64,000 nucleotides of DNA from Acidobacteriota bacterium (GTDB taxonomy: Bacteria > Acidobacteriota > Blastocatellia > Pyrinomonadales > Pyrinomonadaceae), in assembly GCA_016718135.1 (NCBI GenBank), contig JADKEF010000001.1, positions 555,001-619,000 of the forward strand, given 5' to 3'. Position 1 is the first letter of the stretch, and each line of letters starts with the position of its first letter. Both the position numbers and the translations under genes were made by a program. The notes below the pieces were generated by a model. That model had not been told where the DNA came from and did not search any database. It saw nothing but the letters and a program-made list of their open reading frames with translations. Below, piece by piece: positions 7,078-16,991 of the stretch.

Positions 7078-9945
7078 ATGACACACAATCTGTTCAATAC
7101 TCGCCAGTCGTTCACTACCGGAAATGGGTCCGAAGGTACTTTTTACTCGCTGCCGCAGCTAGAGAAAGAAGGTCTCGGTGCGATCTCAAGACTTCCGGTC
7201 TCTATCCGAATCGTTCTCGAATCAGTACTGCGTAATTTTGACGGCGGGAAGAAGGTGAGCGAGGCGAATGTGCGGGCTCTGGCGGGCTGGCAGGCGGAGT
7301 CTGAACGGAGCGAAGAGATCCCGTTTGTCGTTGCACGCGTTATTTTACAAGACTTTACGGGCGTGCCGCTACTGGTCGATCTCGCGGCGATGCGTTCGGC
7401 TGTGCAGCGAATGGGCAAAGATCCGGGCGTGATCGAACCGCTTGTTCCCGTCGATCTCGTCATCGACCACTCGGTCCAGGTTGATTATGCCGGCAGCGAG
7501 GCGTCTTATCAGCGGAACATGGAGATGGAGTTCAAGCGGAACGACCAACGCTATCGCTTTCTAAAGTGGGGAACTCAGGCTTTCAATGGCTTTGGCGTTG
7601 TGCCGCCTGGCATTGGCATTGTTCATCAGGTAAATCTGGAATATCTCGCCCGTGGAGTCTTCGAGCGTGAAGGCGTTTATTTCCCGGATTCGCTGGTTGG
7701 TACAGATTCGCACACGACAATGATCAACGGCGTCGGCATCGTCGGCTGGGGCGTAGGCGGTATCGAGGCAGAGGCTGGAATGCTCGGTCAGCCAGTGTAA
7801 TTCTTGACGCCTGATGTTGTCGGAGTGAACCTGACGGGCGAATTGCCGCAGGGTGCGACTGCGACAGATCTTGTGTTACGCATCACAGAGATGCTTCGGA
7901 AAGCGAACGTTGTTGGGAAGTTTGTTGAGTTCTACGGCGAAGGCACTGCGGCACTAAACGCTACGGACCGAGCAACCATCGCGAACATGGCTCCCGAATA
8001 CGGAGCAACGATGGGATTCTTCGGAACGGACGAGAAGACGCTGGAATATTTTGCTAACACGGGCCGTCCGCAAGAGCAGATAGACACGATCCGCAATTAT
8101 TACAAGGCTCAAGGTTTATTTGGTATTCCTGCCGAGGGCGATGTGGATTATTCGACGTCGTTTGATCTTGACCTGACCACTGTCGGGGCAGCGGTTGCCG
8201 GACCAAAACGGCCACAGGATCGGATCGAGCTCTCGCAGCTTGACGATCGATTCATTGAGCTTTTTACCAAATCGGCGGCGGACGGAGGCTACGGGAAGCA
8301 GGCCGAAGATTTAGAGAAGCGTTATCCGGTCATCATGGGCGACACGTCGGCCACTGTGGTTGGCGGTGGCGAACAGAGTCAGAAGAGTGCCCCCGAGTCC
8401 ATCCACGATACGACCTCGCCGGACAACACGAACGTTTCGACCGAGGTTGAGATGATGAACAACCGTCCGACACCTGATCGAGTTGAGGTTTCGCACCATG
8501 AGACAGAAACGGTGAATACCACGATCGGTAGTGGCGATGTTTTGATCGCGGCGATCACATCGTGTACCAACACATCCAATCCGGCTGTAATGATCGCTGC
8601 CGGTATAGTTGCTAAAAAAGCCTTTGAAAAGGGAATGAAGGTGCCGCCGTATGTAAAAACATCGCTCGCACCTGGTTCGCGCGTCGTCACTGAATATCTG
8701 GAACGAACGGGATTGCAGCCGTATTTGAACGAGATCGGCTTTAACCTAGTTGGTTACGGCTGCACTACCTGTATTGGTAATTCGGGCCCGCTTGATGCCG
8801 CCATCGAGGAAGAGGTTGTTGAACATGATATTATTGCCGCGTCCGTTCTCTCCGGAAATCGTAATTTTGAGGCCCGCGTTCATCAGAATGTGAAAGCAAA
8901 TTTCCTTATGTCACCGCCGCTTGTTGTTGCTTACGCGCTCGCGGGAACGGTGGTCAAAGACGTGTATCTCCACCCGATCGGAGTCGACCGCGACGGCAAC
9001 GATGTTTTCTTGAAGGATATCTGGGCCTCGCTCGATGAGGTCAAGGAATTGCTCGAAGCGGCGTTCGATCCGGAAACCTACAAGCGAATGTATTCTGAAT
9101 TTGCTGAAAAAAATCCACTCTGGAATGGAATAGAATCAAGTGTTGGGCAGATTTATGAGTGGGATCCTGCATCTACATATATACAGGAACCGCCGTTCTT
9201 TGAGAATTTCTCGATGGCGACGGGTTCGTTTAGTGACATTACCGGAGCGAGGGCACTCGCGATCTTTGGAGATTCGGTGACGACCGATCACATTTCGCCG
9301 GCCGGGGCGATCAAGGCAAATTCGCCAGCGGGTAAGTATCTGCAGGAGCTCGGCGTTGCGCCGGAAGATTTTAACTCCTATGGCTCACGTCGTGGTAACG
9401 ATCGGGTGATGCTGCGAGGCACTTTTGCCAACGTTCGCATCAAAAACACGATGGTTACGCCCACGGAGGGTGGCTATACGAAGCACCAGCCGGATGGTGA
9501 GGAAATGACGATCTATGATGCTGCGATGCAGTATCAGGCCGAGAATATGCGGCTTGTGATATTTGGCGGTAAGGAATACGGCACGGGTAGCTCGCGTGAT
9601 TGGGCCGCGAAAGGAACTTCCTTAATGGGCGTGAGTGCTGTAATTGTTGAGTCATTCGAACGTATTCACCGATCGAATCTGGTCGGTATGGGTGTTTTGC
9701 CTTTGCAATTCAAAGAAGGACAAAGTTCGATGTCTCTCGGACTTGATGGAACCGAGGTATTTGATCTGATGGGACTCGAAAGCGGCGACGTCAGGCCCAG
9801 ACAGGATGTTACCCTAAGAGTAAGGCGAAGTGATGGCTCAAGCTTCGATGCGGCTCTCACGTTACGCATCGATACGCCAATCGAGATCGAATATTACAAG
9901 AACGGCGGTATTTTGCCGTACGTTCTGAGGCAGCTCATAGCCTAA
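7078..9945 (+). pseudogene. acnA: Aconitate hydratase A interrupted by an in-frame TAA
   Basis: Aconitase interconverts citrate and isocitrate in the TCA cycle. The reading frame is open for 955 codons except for TAA at 7798-7800 (codon 241). It interrupts the conserved stretch GQPV-(Y)-FLTPDVVGV, where family members usually have an aromatic residue, so TAC or TAT to TAA is the simplest change. Both flanks stay in the same frame with full conservation. The [4Fe-4S] ligands are present: the Cys of SCTNTSNP (codon 496) and both cysteines of GCTTCIGNSG (562 and 565). The C-terminal swivel domain has GDSVTTDHISPAG and YGSRRGND. Its promoter looks good. Either this copy is freshly inactivated, or the stop is a base-call error; in an organism needing a TCA cycle the second is likely. 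Confidence 0.85.
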
Positions 9946-10043
9946 AAAGTGCTGTACTAGCGTCTGATTTGGTGGTAGATTTATCGATATTGCGTTGTTG
10001 ATGTTCATAGCCGTCCCTTCCGGCAGTAACTTAGGAGAATTAC

Positions 10044-12617
10044 ATGAAAAAGACTGTTTCGGTCGCCTTAATGTTTACACTGGTCCTTACGGCATTTCTT
10101 CCGGCATTCGCGCAACGGCAGCGATCGACTGCTGACCGGGGGGCGAAGGTCAGGACACAGTTTGCCCGGGTCGTCGCGTTGACTGATGGTGATGGCGTAC
10201 TCGTTCAATGGGAAATGGCAGTTGAGCGGCGCAACGTTGGATTTTATGTCTATCGAGAAGGAGCGACTGATGGCGGCCTCGTGAGCCCCGTTATGGTTCT
10301 TGGGGCCTCGGCACGGTCCTCTGAGGAAGTAACCTCGGGTGGTAGATATCAGCTTTTTGATCCTCAGGGCAGTGCTCATACGGAATATGTGATCCGTAGT
10401 GTCGGCCGCGATGGTAACGAGATCAGTAGTAGAACCGCACGGGTTTCCATGGTCAAAGACCTAGAGGCGATCACCGGAGCTCCGGCCTCGACATGGGCAA
10501 TGAACGGCGATGTCGCTAATAAAACCCGTTCAGGTGGCAAACTTGAACTGCATTCGGAACTTCGGCAACTGGTAGAAGATAACTTGCAGACTCCAGATCT
10601 AATGACCCATCGGTGGGTAGTTGGCCAACCTGGTGCAAAGATATCAGTGCGAAAAGAGGGAATGTACAGGGTCACGGCTGGAGAACTTGCTGCCGCAGGT
10701 TTTGACACGGAGTCCAATCCGGCAGGATGGCGATTATTTGCTGAGGGCGTTGAGCAGGCGATCCTGGTGCCGCCGGGCAATGCCTACATCGAGTTTTACG
10801 GTAAGCCAATAGACACAACTGAAAGTGACACAAGAATTTACTACTTGATAAACGATGTGGTTCCGGGTAAGCGTATGGAGACAAAGGTCCTCCGGCCGAT
10901 CGGCGGAACCTCAGTCTCGGCCAACTACCCGGTGAATGTCGTAAAAAAGGAGCGTACTTCCTTTGATTCGACAATTCACAATGGAGACGTTGAGAATTAT
11001 TGGGGTCGCGTGATCACCTCGTTTGCGACTACCTATCCGTTTGCCCTTTCGGCCCTTGACGCTACAGGTGATGTCACCTTTACTGTCCGCCTTCAGGGAT
11101 ACTCGAATGGGACGCACTTGGTGAGACTAATACTGAACGGTACACAGATCCAGTCGATGACCTGGTCTGGTTATAACAGTTTCAGTCAGACGTTAACCTT
11201 GCCTGCTAATCGGTTTGTTGAGGGTGTGAACAACCTTGAGATGACCGGGCTCAATCCGGGAGATTTTAGTCTATTTGACTCTCTTTCGGTTCAGCATAAA
11301 CGGCGTTATGAAGCAGAGCAGAACAGGCTCGGCTTTTTTACCCCTGGATATAGAAAGGTCGATGTACGTGGATTTACGTCGCAAAACGTTCGTGTCTTCG
11401 ATACGACGGTTGATGGTAATCCAAAGCAGATCGCTAATGTGCAGGCTGTTCAGGACGGGTCGACGTTTAAGGTAACGTTGCCTTCGAGCAGGAACTTTGT
11501 TGCATACGCAATTGACGACTCTGCACTTCTGGTATCCCCCGCTATTACTCAGAATAACCCTTCGAATTACGCGTCGAGTGATCAAGGATACGATCTTGTG
11601 ATCATATCTCACGGATCTCCGGATTTCATGGTGGCATCCGAGTCGTGGGCAGATTATCGACGTGGCCAAGGTTTTTCAGCCAAGGTGATTGACGTTGCCG
11701 ATCTGTTTGACGAGTTCAACTATGGCTCAGCAAGTTCCGATTCAATAAAATCATTCCTAAACCACGCCTTCAATAACTGGACGAACCCGCCACAGTATCT
11801 GTTGTTGATGGGTGATTCCGCTCACGATCCGAAAAATTATGAGGGCTTTGGGAACTGGAGCCTCGTTCCCTCCAAGAACGTCCAGCTTGAGTTCGAAGAG
11901 ACGGCGAGTGACGAGGCATTGGCTGATTTTAATGGCGACGGCCTGGCTGAGTTCGCAGTGGGCAGAATTCCGGCTCGCAATTTGGCGATGATACAAACGG
12001 CGTTTGCGAAGACGCAAAGCTTTGAAACTCAACCGAACCAGTCGCTCAGCCGCGGTGCTCTTTTTGCTTTCGATCTGCCGAATGGGTGGGATTTTGGCGC
12101 TACAAGTGTGCAGCTTGCTGAGCAACTTCCACCTGGCACACCCGTTGTCTTTGTTGATCGGCAGGATCCTGGCGCCCAGCTTCTTCTTATTAATGAACTG
12201 AGTGGCGGGAAGTACATTGCAAACTATGCAGGTCACGGGGCTCTCGGGCTTTGGGCTTCAAGTTCGTTCTTTAGCAGTAGCACCGTCCCTCAACTAACGA
12301 ACGCCAATCGGCCGACATTTTTCACAATGTTGACCTGCCTAAATGGTTACTTCATTGTGCCAAATCCAAATTTCGATTCGCTTTCAGAACATCTGCTGAA
12401 ATCGAGTGGCGGAGGCGCTGTGGCCACCTGGGCATCGACGGCACGAACCACGCCGGATATTCAGGCTATAATGGCTTTGCGGTTTTACGGGAAGTTGGCT
12501 GAAGGCCAGATAAACCGTGCCGGAGATCTAGTGGAAGATGCGAAGAACGTTATTCCTGCCGGGGACGTCCGATTTTCGTGGGTACTGTTGGGGGATCCAA
12601 TGCTAAAAATGCGTTGA
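10044..12617 (+). CDS. Secreted gingipain-type cysteine peptidase (family C25)
   Basis: An 857-residue exported protein with a signal peptide ending at AFA-Q (residue ~23). The first ~500 residues are beta-rich and have no recognised catalytic motif. The C-terminal third carries the C25 caspase-like domain: YDLVIISHGSPDF, LLLMGDSAHDP, DGLAEFAVGRIPA, then NYAGHGALGLW with the catalytic His (residue 731) and FTMLTCLNGYF with the nucleophilic Cys (residue 765). Both catalytic residues are intact. Unlike Bacteroidetes gingipains, the protein ends right after the peptidase domain (LLGDPMLKMR) with no type IX secretion sorting domain, so the export route beyond the inner membrane is unclear. It is a single-gene unit ended by the terminator at 12643. 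Confidence 0.85.
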   Translation: MKKTVSVALMFTLVLTAFLPAFAQRQRSTADRGAKVRTQFARVVALTDGDGVLVQWEMAVERRNVGFYVYREGATDGGLVSPVMVLGASARSSEEVTSGGRYQLFDPQGSAHTEYVIRSVGRDGNEISSRTARVSMVKDLEAITGAPASTWAMNGDVANKTRSGGKLELHSELRQLVEDNLQTPDLMTHRWVVGQPGAKISVRKEGMYRVTAGELAAAGFDTESNPAGWRLFAEGVEQAILVPPGNAYIEFYGKPIDTTESDTRIYYLINDVVPGKRMETKVLRPIGGTSVSANYPVNVVKKERTSFDSTIHNGDVENYWGRVITSFATTYPFALSALDATGDVTFTVRLQGYSNGTHLVRLILNGTQIQSMTWSGYNSFSQTLTLPANRFVEGVNNLEMTGLNPGDFSLFDSLSVQHKRRYEAEQNRLGFFTPGYRKVDVRGFTSQNVRVFDTTVDGNPKQIANVQAVQDGSTFKVTLPSSRNFVAYAIDDSALLVSPAITQNNPSNYASSDQGYDLVIISHGSPDFMVASESWADYRRGQGFSAKVIDVADLFDEFNYGSASSDSIKSFLNHAFNNWTNPPQYLLLMGDSAHDPKNYEGFGNWSLVPSKNVQLEFEETASDEALADFNGDGLAEFAVGRIPARNLAMIQTAFAKTQSFETQPNQSLSRGALFAFDLPNGWDFGATSVQLAEQLPPGTPVVFVDRQDPGAQLLLINELSGGKYIANYAGHGALGLWASSSFFSSSTVPQLTNANRPTFFTMLTCLNGYFIVPNPNFDSLSEHLLKSSGGGAVATWASTARTTPDIQAIMALRFYGKLAEGQINRAGDLVEDAKNVIPAGDVRFSWVLLGDPMLKMR

Positions 12618-12642
12618 TCGCTTGACTCATGACCAATCAGAC

Positions 12643-12672
12643 AAAAAGGACGTCCATCTGGGCGTCCTTTTT
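12643..12672 (+). terminator. Intrinsic terminator after the C25 peptidase
   Basis: The stem AAAAAGGACG / CGTCCTTTTT has a 10-base loop and is followed by a T-rich run. It lies 25 bases after the peptidase stop and, on the other strand, just downstream of tRNA-Arg, so it could act in both directions. Confidence 0.85.
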
Positions 12673-12681
12673 GTTTTACTA

Positions 12682-12758
12682 TGGTACTCGCGGCGGGGTT
12701 CGAACCTGCGACCTCTTCCTTCGGAGGGAAGCACTCTATCCAGCTGAGCTACGCGAGC
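12682..12758 (-). tRNA. tRNA-Arg (anticodon CCG), CCA encoded
   Basis: The acceptor GCTCGCG pairs with CGCGAGT, then A and CCA. The anticodon stem CTTCC/GGAAG has loop CTCCGAA, anticodon CCG (codon CGG). The T stem has one A-C mismatch. It lies 18 bases after the stop of the cyclophilin lipoprotein gene on the same strand and may be read from the same transcript. Confidence 0.92.
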
Positions 12759-12776
12759 GTGTGGCTTGAACTACGT

Positions 12777-13406
12777 TTATTTCGCTACTATCGTAATGTT
12801 CTTTATCCTGACCGGTTCCTGCGGACGCTCACCGTCTTTTGGCACGCCGGAGATGGTCATGACGTTGTTCATGCCCTCGATGACCTTGCCAAACACCGTG
12901 TACTTGTTGTCGAAGGCGGCTTCGCGTTTGAGCATGATGAAGAACTGTGAGTTTGCTGAGTTCACATCATTGCCGAACCGTGCGGCCCCGAGAATCCCGG
13001 TGTTATACGGCACATCGGAGAACTCAGCGGGTACGTTTGGCTTACCGGAATCGCCTTCGCGGCCAGGAGCCTTAGGCACGGCACCGGCTTTGGTATTTGA
13101 GTCACCGGCTTGTATCACGGTCTGATTTATGCGGTGAAAGGCGATGCCGTTGTAGTAGCCTTCCTTCGCAAGCTCCTTGAATCGAGCGACCATCTGCGGA
13201 GCGATGTTTGAGTACAACTCAAGCTTGACCGTGCCATAAGCTGGAGTCTCCATTTCGATAACTGCGATCTCAGCGTCAGCCACAGGCACCACGCCTTTTT
13301 TCACCTCGCCGTTCTTCGAGTTGGTTACAGCGTTATTACTGCTGCCACCGCACGATAAGGCAAATAGTAAAGTTGATATACAAAAGGTCAAAAGTGCTTT
13401 ATTCAT
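12777..13406 (-). CDS. Cyclophilin-type peptidyl-prolyl isomerase lipoprotein
   Basis: A 209-residue protein with a lipoprotein leader (hydrophobic N-terminus ending FALSC, the Cys at residue 19), a low-complexity spacer, and a cyclophilin domain from about residue 45. Key segments are YNGIAFHRINQTVIQAGD, ARFGNDVNSANSQFFIML and YTVFGKVIEGMNNV, matching the FHR, Q-F-F-I and KYTVFG motifs. It is predicted to catalyse prolyl cis-trans isomerisation in the periplasm. A second, leaderless cyclophilin lies two genes upstream (13865-14356) in the same operon with mltG, a HAD phosphatase and dtd. Confidence 0.92.
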   Translation of the reverse strand: MNKALLTFCISTLLFALSCGGSSNNAVTNSKNGEVKKGVVPVADAEIAVIEMETPAYGTVKLELYSNIAPQMVARFKELAKEGYYNGIAFHRINQTVIQAGDSNTKAGAVPKAPGREGDSGKPNVPAEFSDVPYNTGILGAARFGNDVNSANSQFFIMLKREAAFDNKYTVFGKVIEGMNNVMTISGVPKDGERPQEPVRIKNITIVAK

Positions 13407-13415
13407 ATGTCTATT

Positions 13416-13865
13416 CTATATAGTTTTCTCGCTGTCGAGGATTATGGTTACCGGCCCGTCATTGACCAATTCTACGTCCATCATCGCACCGAATTCGCCT
13501 GTGGCAACGTTTGCTAGTGTACCGCGTGCTTCTGCTACAAAATGCTCGTAGAGACCAATAGCATCCTGACCACGGGCAGCCGCAATGAACGATGGACGGC
13601 GGCCCCGGCGGGTATCACCATAGAGCGTGAACTGTGAAACGATCAACAAACCGCCATCGATATCTACCAGCGATAGATTCATCTTGCCATCAGCGTCATC
13701 GAAGATACGCAAGCTTGTGATCTTTTCGAGAAGATAATCAGCTGCGGACACATTGTCGTCAACCGAAACACCGAGCAGAACCAACAGACCGCGTCCGATC
13801 TCCCCTGTCACTCGCCCATCGACGGTAACCCTAGCACGCGATACCCGCTGTACAACAGCACGCAT
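13416..13865 (-). CDS. dtd: D-aminoacyl-tRNA deacylase
   Basis: A 149-residue cytosolic enzyme of the DTD1 family that removes D-amino acids, classically D-Tyr, from mischarged tRNA. It starts MRAVVQRVSRARVTVDGRVT and has the signature LLIVSQFTLYGDTRRGRRPS (SQFTL motif) and the late motif ELVNDGPVTIILDS (the family's cross-subunit Gly-Pro motif, here GPVT). The length is typical (145-150). Its start codon overlaps the stop of the cyclophilin gene by one base, showing tight translational coupling in the minus-strand operon. Confidence 0.95.
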   Translation of the reverse strand: MRAVVQRVSRARVTVDGRVTGEIGRGLLVLLGVSVDDNVSAADYLLEKITSLRIFDDADGKMNLSLVDIDGGLLIVSQFTLYGDTRRGRRPSFIAAARGQDAIGLYEHFVAEARGTLANVATGEFGAMMDVELVNDGPVTIILDSEKTI

Positions 13866-14356
13866 TATTCCGCGTCCTGGACGTAAACCTTGTTCATTAC
13901 AACCGGTTCAATGGGCTTGTCGTTCGAGTTTTTTGCCACGGTCGCAATCGCATCAACTACATCCTGTCCCTCGATAACCTTGCCGAATTTCGAATAGCTT
14001 GGTGGCAGCGGATAGTCCACGTGCATGATGAAGAACTGCGAACCGTTTGTGTTTGGTCCTGAGTTTGCCATCGCGACCGTTCCTTTTTCATACGGCCCCG
14101 CATAGAGGATCGAGCCACGGTTGATCTCATCAGGAAACTTGCCGCCCCACGCCGATTCTCCGCCATAACCCTCACCAAGGGGATCGCCACCTTGGATCAT
14201 GAAATTTGGGATAACACGATGAAAGATAACGCCGTCGTAATAACTCTTGTCGGCGAGTAGCCGAAAGTTCTCAGTCGTTTTTGGAGCGTCTTCTTCGAGA
14301 AGCTCAAATTTGATCGTACCTTTACTGGTTTCCAAAACTGCAATTCTATTTGCCAC
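13865..14356 (-). CDS. Cyclophilin-type peptidyl-prolyl isomerase (cytosolic)
   Basis: A 163-residue PPIase without a signal peptide (MANRIAVLETSKGTIKFELL). It carries YYDGVIFHRVIPNFMIQGGD, with the catalytic FHR arginine, then ANSGPNTNGSQFFIMHVDYP and YSKFGKVIEGQDVV. The family accelerates proline isomerisation during folding. It overlaps the HAD gene upstream and dtd downstream by single bases. Together with the lipoprotein cyclophilin this gives the operon one cytosolic and one exported PPIase. Confidence 0.94.
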   Translation of the reverse strand: MANRIAVLETSKGTIKFELLEEDAPKTTENFRLLADKSYYDGVIFHRVIPNFMIQGGDPLGEGYGGESAWGGKFPDEINRGSILYAGPYEKGTVAMANSGPNTNGSQFFIMHVDYPLPPSYSKFGKVIEGQDVVDAIATVAKNSNDKPIEPVVMNKVYVQDAE

Positions 14357-15228
14357 TAATTATTCTCCTGATTCAAGATAAACCTTTCGATCGCCGCGGC
14401 AACGCCGCTTTCATCGTTACTTAATGTTGTATAAAAATCGCCCATTTCGTGCAACTGCGGGTCGGCGTTTCCCATTACGACGGGTATTCCAGCGTACTGC
14501 AACATTTCGAGATCGTTGAAATTATCGCCGATGGTCATAACGTTTGCTGCGGTTAGGCCATTCAAGTCGGTCAACTTTGCGACTCCGTGGCCTTTGGACG
14601 CATCGGCTGGAAGAATATCGATAAGAGTGAAGTCCCGTAGCGGATAGGCCGTCGTTAAAAGGGTAATGCGGTCGCCCAGATGGCTGCGTAGATCGGTCTC
14701 AAGTTCAGCCATCGGCCCGCACCTGCCCGAGAACGAGATGTGAACAACCTCATGCGAGGCTACCACGTCTTCGAGAGCCTCAACATGCTCTACCGAGGTT
14801 TCAACCTCGTCCCCATGCATACGACTCGACCATCGAATATATTCCTGTAGCGGCGTGTTCTCGCTAGAGACCCGATCGTACAACATGGTGCCGAGTCCCT
14901 TCGGATCCGTGCTGACCAACGCATCGCCGCCAAGCTCTTTGCCAACCCGAATGATCTCCAGCGTCATCTCCGCCGTCAGCAGCGAACACGCAACCGTTTC
15001 CAACGACTCAGCATACTTTATCAATGCTCCGTTATGCGTGATCAATGGTGCATTCAACCCGAGATCGACCCCAACCGGCCGTGCGTCACGAAACCTCCGC
15101 CCGGTGGCGATCGTCACAAGAACGCCGAGATCTTCAGCTGCACGAATCGCCGAACGATTGGCGTCCGAGATGTTGCCTGAAGAATCGAATGTTGTTCCGT
15201 CAAGATCGAGGGCTAGGAGTTTGATCAT
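14356..15228 (-). CDS. HAD-superfamily Cof-type phosphatase
   Basis: A 290-residue soluble hydrolase. HAD motif I is LALDLDGTTFDSSG (residues 4-17, nucleophile Asp then DGT). Motif II is around VTIATGRRFRDA, a C2-type cap follows, the Lys of motif III lies in DASKGHGVAKL, and motif IV is MTIGDNFNDLEMLQYAG. This is the Cof/YbiV subfamily, which dephosphorylates sugar phosphates, pyridoxal phosphate or FMN depending on the member; the substrate here is not predictable. It overlaps mltG by 4 bases and the cyclophilin gene by one base. Confidence 0.92.
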   Translation of the reverse strand: MIKLLALDLDGTTFDSSGNISDANRSAIRAAEDLGVLVTIATGRRFRDARPVGVDLGLNAPLITHNGALIKYAESLETVACSLLTAEMTLEIIRVGKELGGDALVSTDPKGLGTMLYDRVSSENTPLQEYIRWSSRMHGDEVETSVEHVEALEDVVASHEVVHISFSGRCGPMAELETDLRSHLGDRITLLTTAYPLRDFTLIDILPADASKGHGVAKLTDLNGLTAANVMTIGDNFNDLEMLQYAGIPVVMGNADPQLHEMGDFYTTLSNDESGVAAAIERFILNQENN

Positions 15229-16340
15229 TGATTCGCATTGCCCTCACGTTTTTCCTGCCGCTCCTTTTCCAACCATTGCTGATATTTCGCCTTTCCTTTC
15301 TCAAACTCTGCGGCTGAGGCATAGAACCAATGAGAGCCGTCATTTGCGTCCACATTTAGGACATAGAAGATATAGTCGTTCGGTTGCGGGTTGAGAGCTG
15401 CGCTTATCGAGCTTTCTGTTACGGAAGAGATCGGTCCCGGCGGAATGCCTCCTACTTTTCGGGTGTTGTATGGCGAATCTACCTCAAGATCGCTTTTATG
15501 TATCGTTCCGTCCCATTTGCCGAGCATCTTGGCGATATAGACATTTGTCTGGTCAATGCCGAGCGGGATGCTCTTTGCGAGGCGATTGTTTATGACGCCG
15601 GCGACGATCGGGCGTTCGCTTTCGACGCTGGTCTCGGTCTCGATAAGCGAAGCAATCGTCACGATTTCGTGCGGGGTGCGGCCTAGCGAACGCGCCTGGG
15701 CCGTCCACTCCGGTTTCCAGAATTTCCGAAACTCATCAACCATTCGCTTTATTACCTCGGGTGGCTTGGCGTCGCGAGGGAAGTTATATGTCGTTGGATA
15801 CATGTATCCTTCGAGATTTTTTGCGGTTGGCGAAATATCCTGTATCGGAGAGATATCGTCCATCAATGGGAGAACCGCCTTATCGTCCATTGGCGGTGTC
15901 TCTAAGCCGCTCGTCGCTGAAGTCTTACCAAATCTTTCTGCCACACGTTTGGCGATATCAAAACGAGTAAATCCTTCAGGTATTGTTAGCTTTATCGTCC
16001 GATCTTCGCCTTTCTCAAGCTGCTTTAGCACCTGGATCGTCGAGATCGGTGATTGGAACTGATATTCGCCAGCTTGAAGGTTACTTGAATCTCCGAGCGT
16101 TCGCAGGTAAATGCTGGTCGCGGTTTCACTTGAGATTATGCCGTCCGCAGCGAGTCGTGTAATGATCTCACGCGGGGTCGAACCTTTCTCGATTCTGATG
16201 TAGTCATTAGCCTTCGAGTGAGCCACCGCTGCGTTGACCGATCGAAAAACCCAAAATGAGAGTCCTGCAACCGCGACTACAGCGAGGAAAAACAACGCGA
16301 TAAATATCTTGATAAACTTCATTCGTAAAAGAAAATCCAC
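15225..16340 (-). CDS. mltG: Endolytic murein transglycosylase MltG
   Basis: A 371-residue membrane-anchored YceG/MltG protein that cleaves nascent glycan strands and sets their length. It has an N-terminal transmembrane helix (residues ~8-31) and a LysM-like segment (DYIRIEKGSTPREIITRLAA). The YceG catalytic region follows: VTIASLIETETSVESERPIVAG, in which the conserved glutamate lies in the ETE stretch, then VINNRLAKSIPLGID and SPYNTRKVGGIPPGPIS. An ATG at 16322 is an alternative start just before the membrane helix. It is the first gene of the operon mltG-HAD-ppi-dtd-ppi. Confidence 0.93.
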   Translation of the reverse strand: MDFLLRMKFIKIFIALFFLAVVAVAGLSFWVFRSVNAAVAHSKANDYIRIEKGSTPREIITRLAADGIISSETATSIYLRTLGDSSNLQAGEYQFQSPISTIQVLKQLEKGEDRTIKLTIPEGFTRFDIAKRVAERFGKTSATSGLETPPMDDKAVLPLMDDISPIQDISPTAKNLEGYMYPTTYNFPRDAKPPEVIKRMVDEFRKFWKPEWTAQARSLGRTPHEIVTIASLIETETSVESERPIVAGVINNRLAKSIPLGIDQTNVYIAKMLGKWDGTIHKSDLEVDSPYNTRKVGGIPPGPISSVTESSISAALNPQPNDYIFYVLNVDANDGSHWFYASAAEFEKGKAKYQQWLEKERQEKREGNANQ

Positions 16341-16387
16341 GACGACAAAATACGGCCGGCGTGGATAGATAAGGACTATTCAGGCGG

Positions 16388-16989
16388 CTACTTGGCCGCT
16401 AAATACTTCTCGACGGTAGCCGTTACTGCCTCGCTTTCCGGTTTGTCCTTCGAGCCAAATCGGGCCACGATCTTGCCGTTACGATCGACGATGAACTTAT
16501 TAAAATTCCAAGAGATGTCGCCGCCAAATTCCGGATTCGATTCCTTACTTGTCAGATATGTGTATAGCGGGTGCTGATCCGCTCCGGTTACCGAGATCTT
16601 TGAGAACATCGGAAATGTCACGCCGTATTTGGTCGAGCAAAACTCCTTGATCTCCTTCTCGGTACCCGGTTCCTGGCCCATGAAATTATTAGCAGGGAAG
16701 CCAAGGACGACCAGACCCTGATCTTTGTACTTCTTGTGAATGGTCTCCATACCTTCATACTGCGACGTGTAGCCGCATTTGCTGGCGACGTTGACGATCA
16801 TCACGACCTTTCCCTTGTAGGCATCGAGTTTAACGTCTTTCCGTCGATGTCCTTCATCGTGAATTCGTACATGGTCTTTTGCGGCGGAGCGGCGGTTGGT
16901 GTCGGATTCATAACGAAACCGTACTTGTACGCAGCACCGGCAATGCCGACAGCGGCAAGAATAAGGATAAGGACAATTACCTTCAACAT
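16388..16989 (-). CDS. Membrane-anchored glutathione peroxidase (one-base frameshift)
   Basis: The N-terminus is read from ATG 16989: MLKVIVLILILAAVGIAGAA (membrane anchor), then YEFTMKDIDGK. The frame breaks at the A run near 16838-16840 (T run on the plus strand). Adding one A joins DGK to DVKLDAYKGKVVMIVNVASK, giving about 200 residues. The peroxidase core is complete: NVASKCGYT with the peroxidatic Cys, LGFPANNFMGQEPG, and WNFNKFIVDRNGKIVARF with the catalytic Trp/Asn. GPx-like enzymes reduce hydroperoxides using glutathione or thioredoxin; the lack of a selenocysteine codon and the loop shape favour thioredoxin. It lies 2 bases after the SPFH gene, hence probably one operon. The frameshift is most likely a sequence error. 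Confidence 0.85.
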
Positions 16990-16991
16990 AA

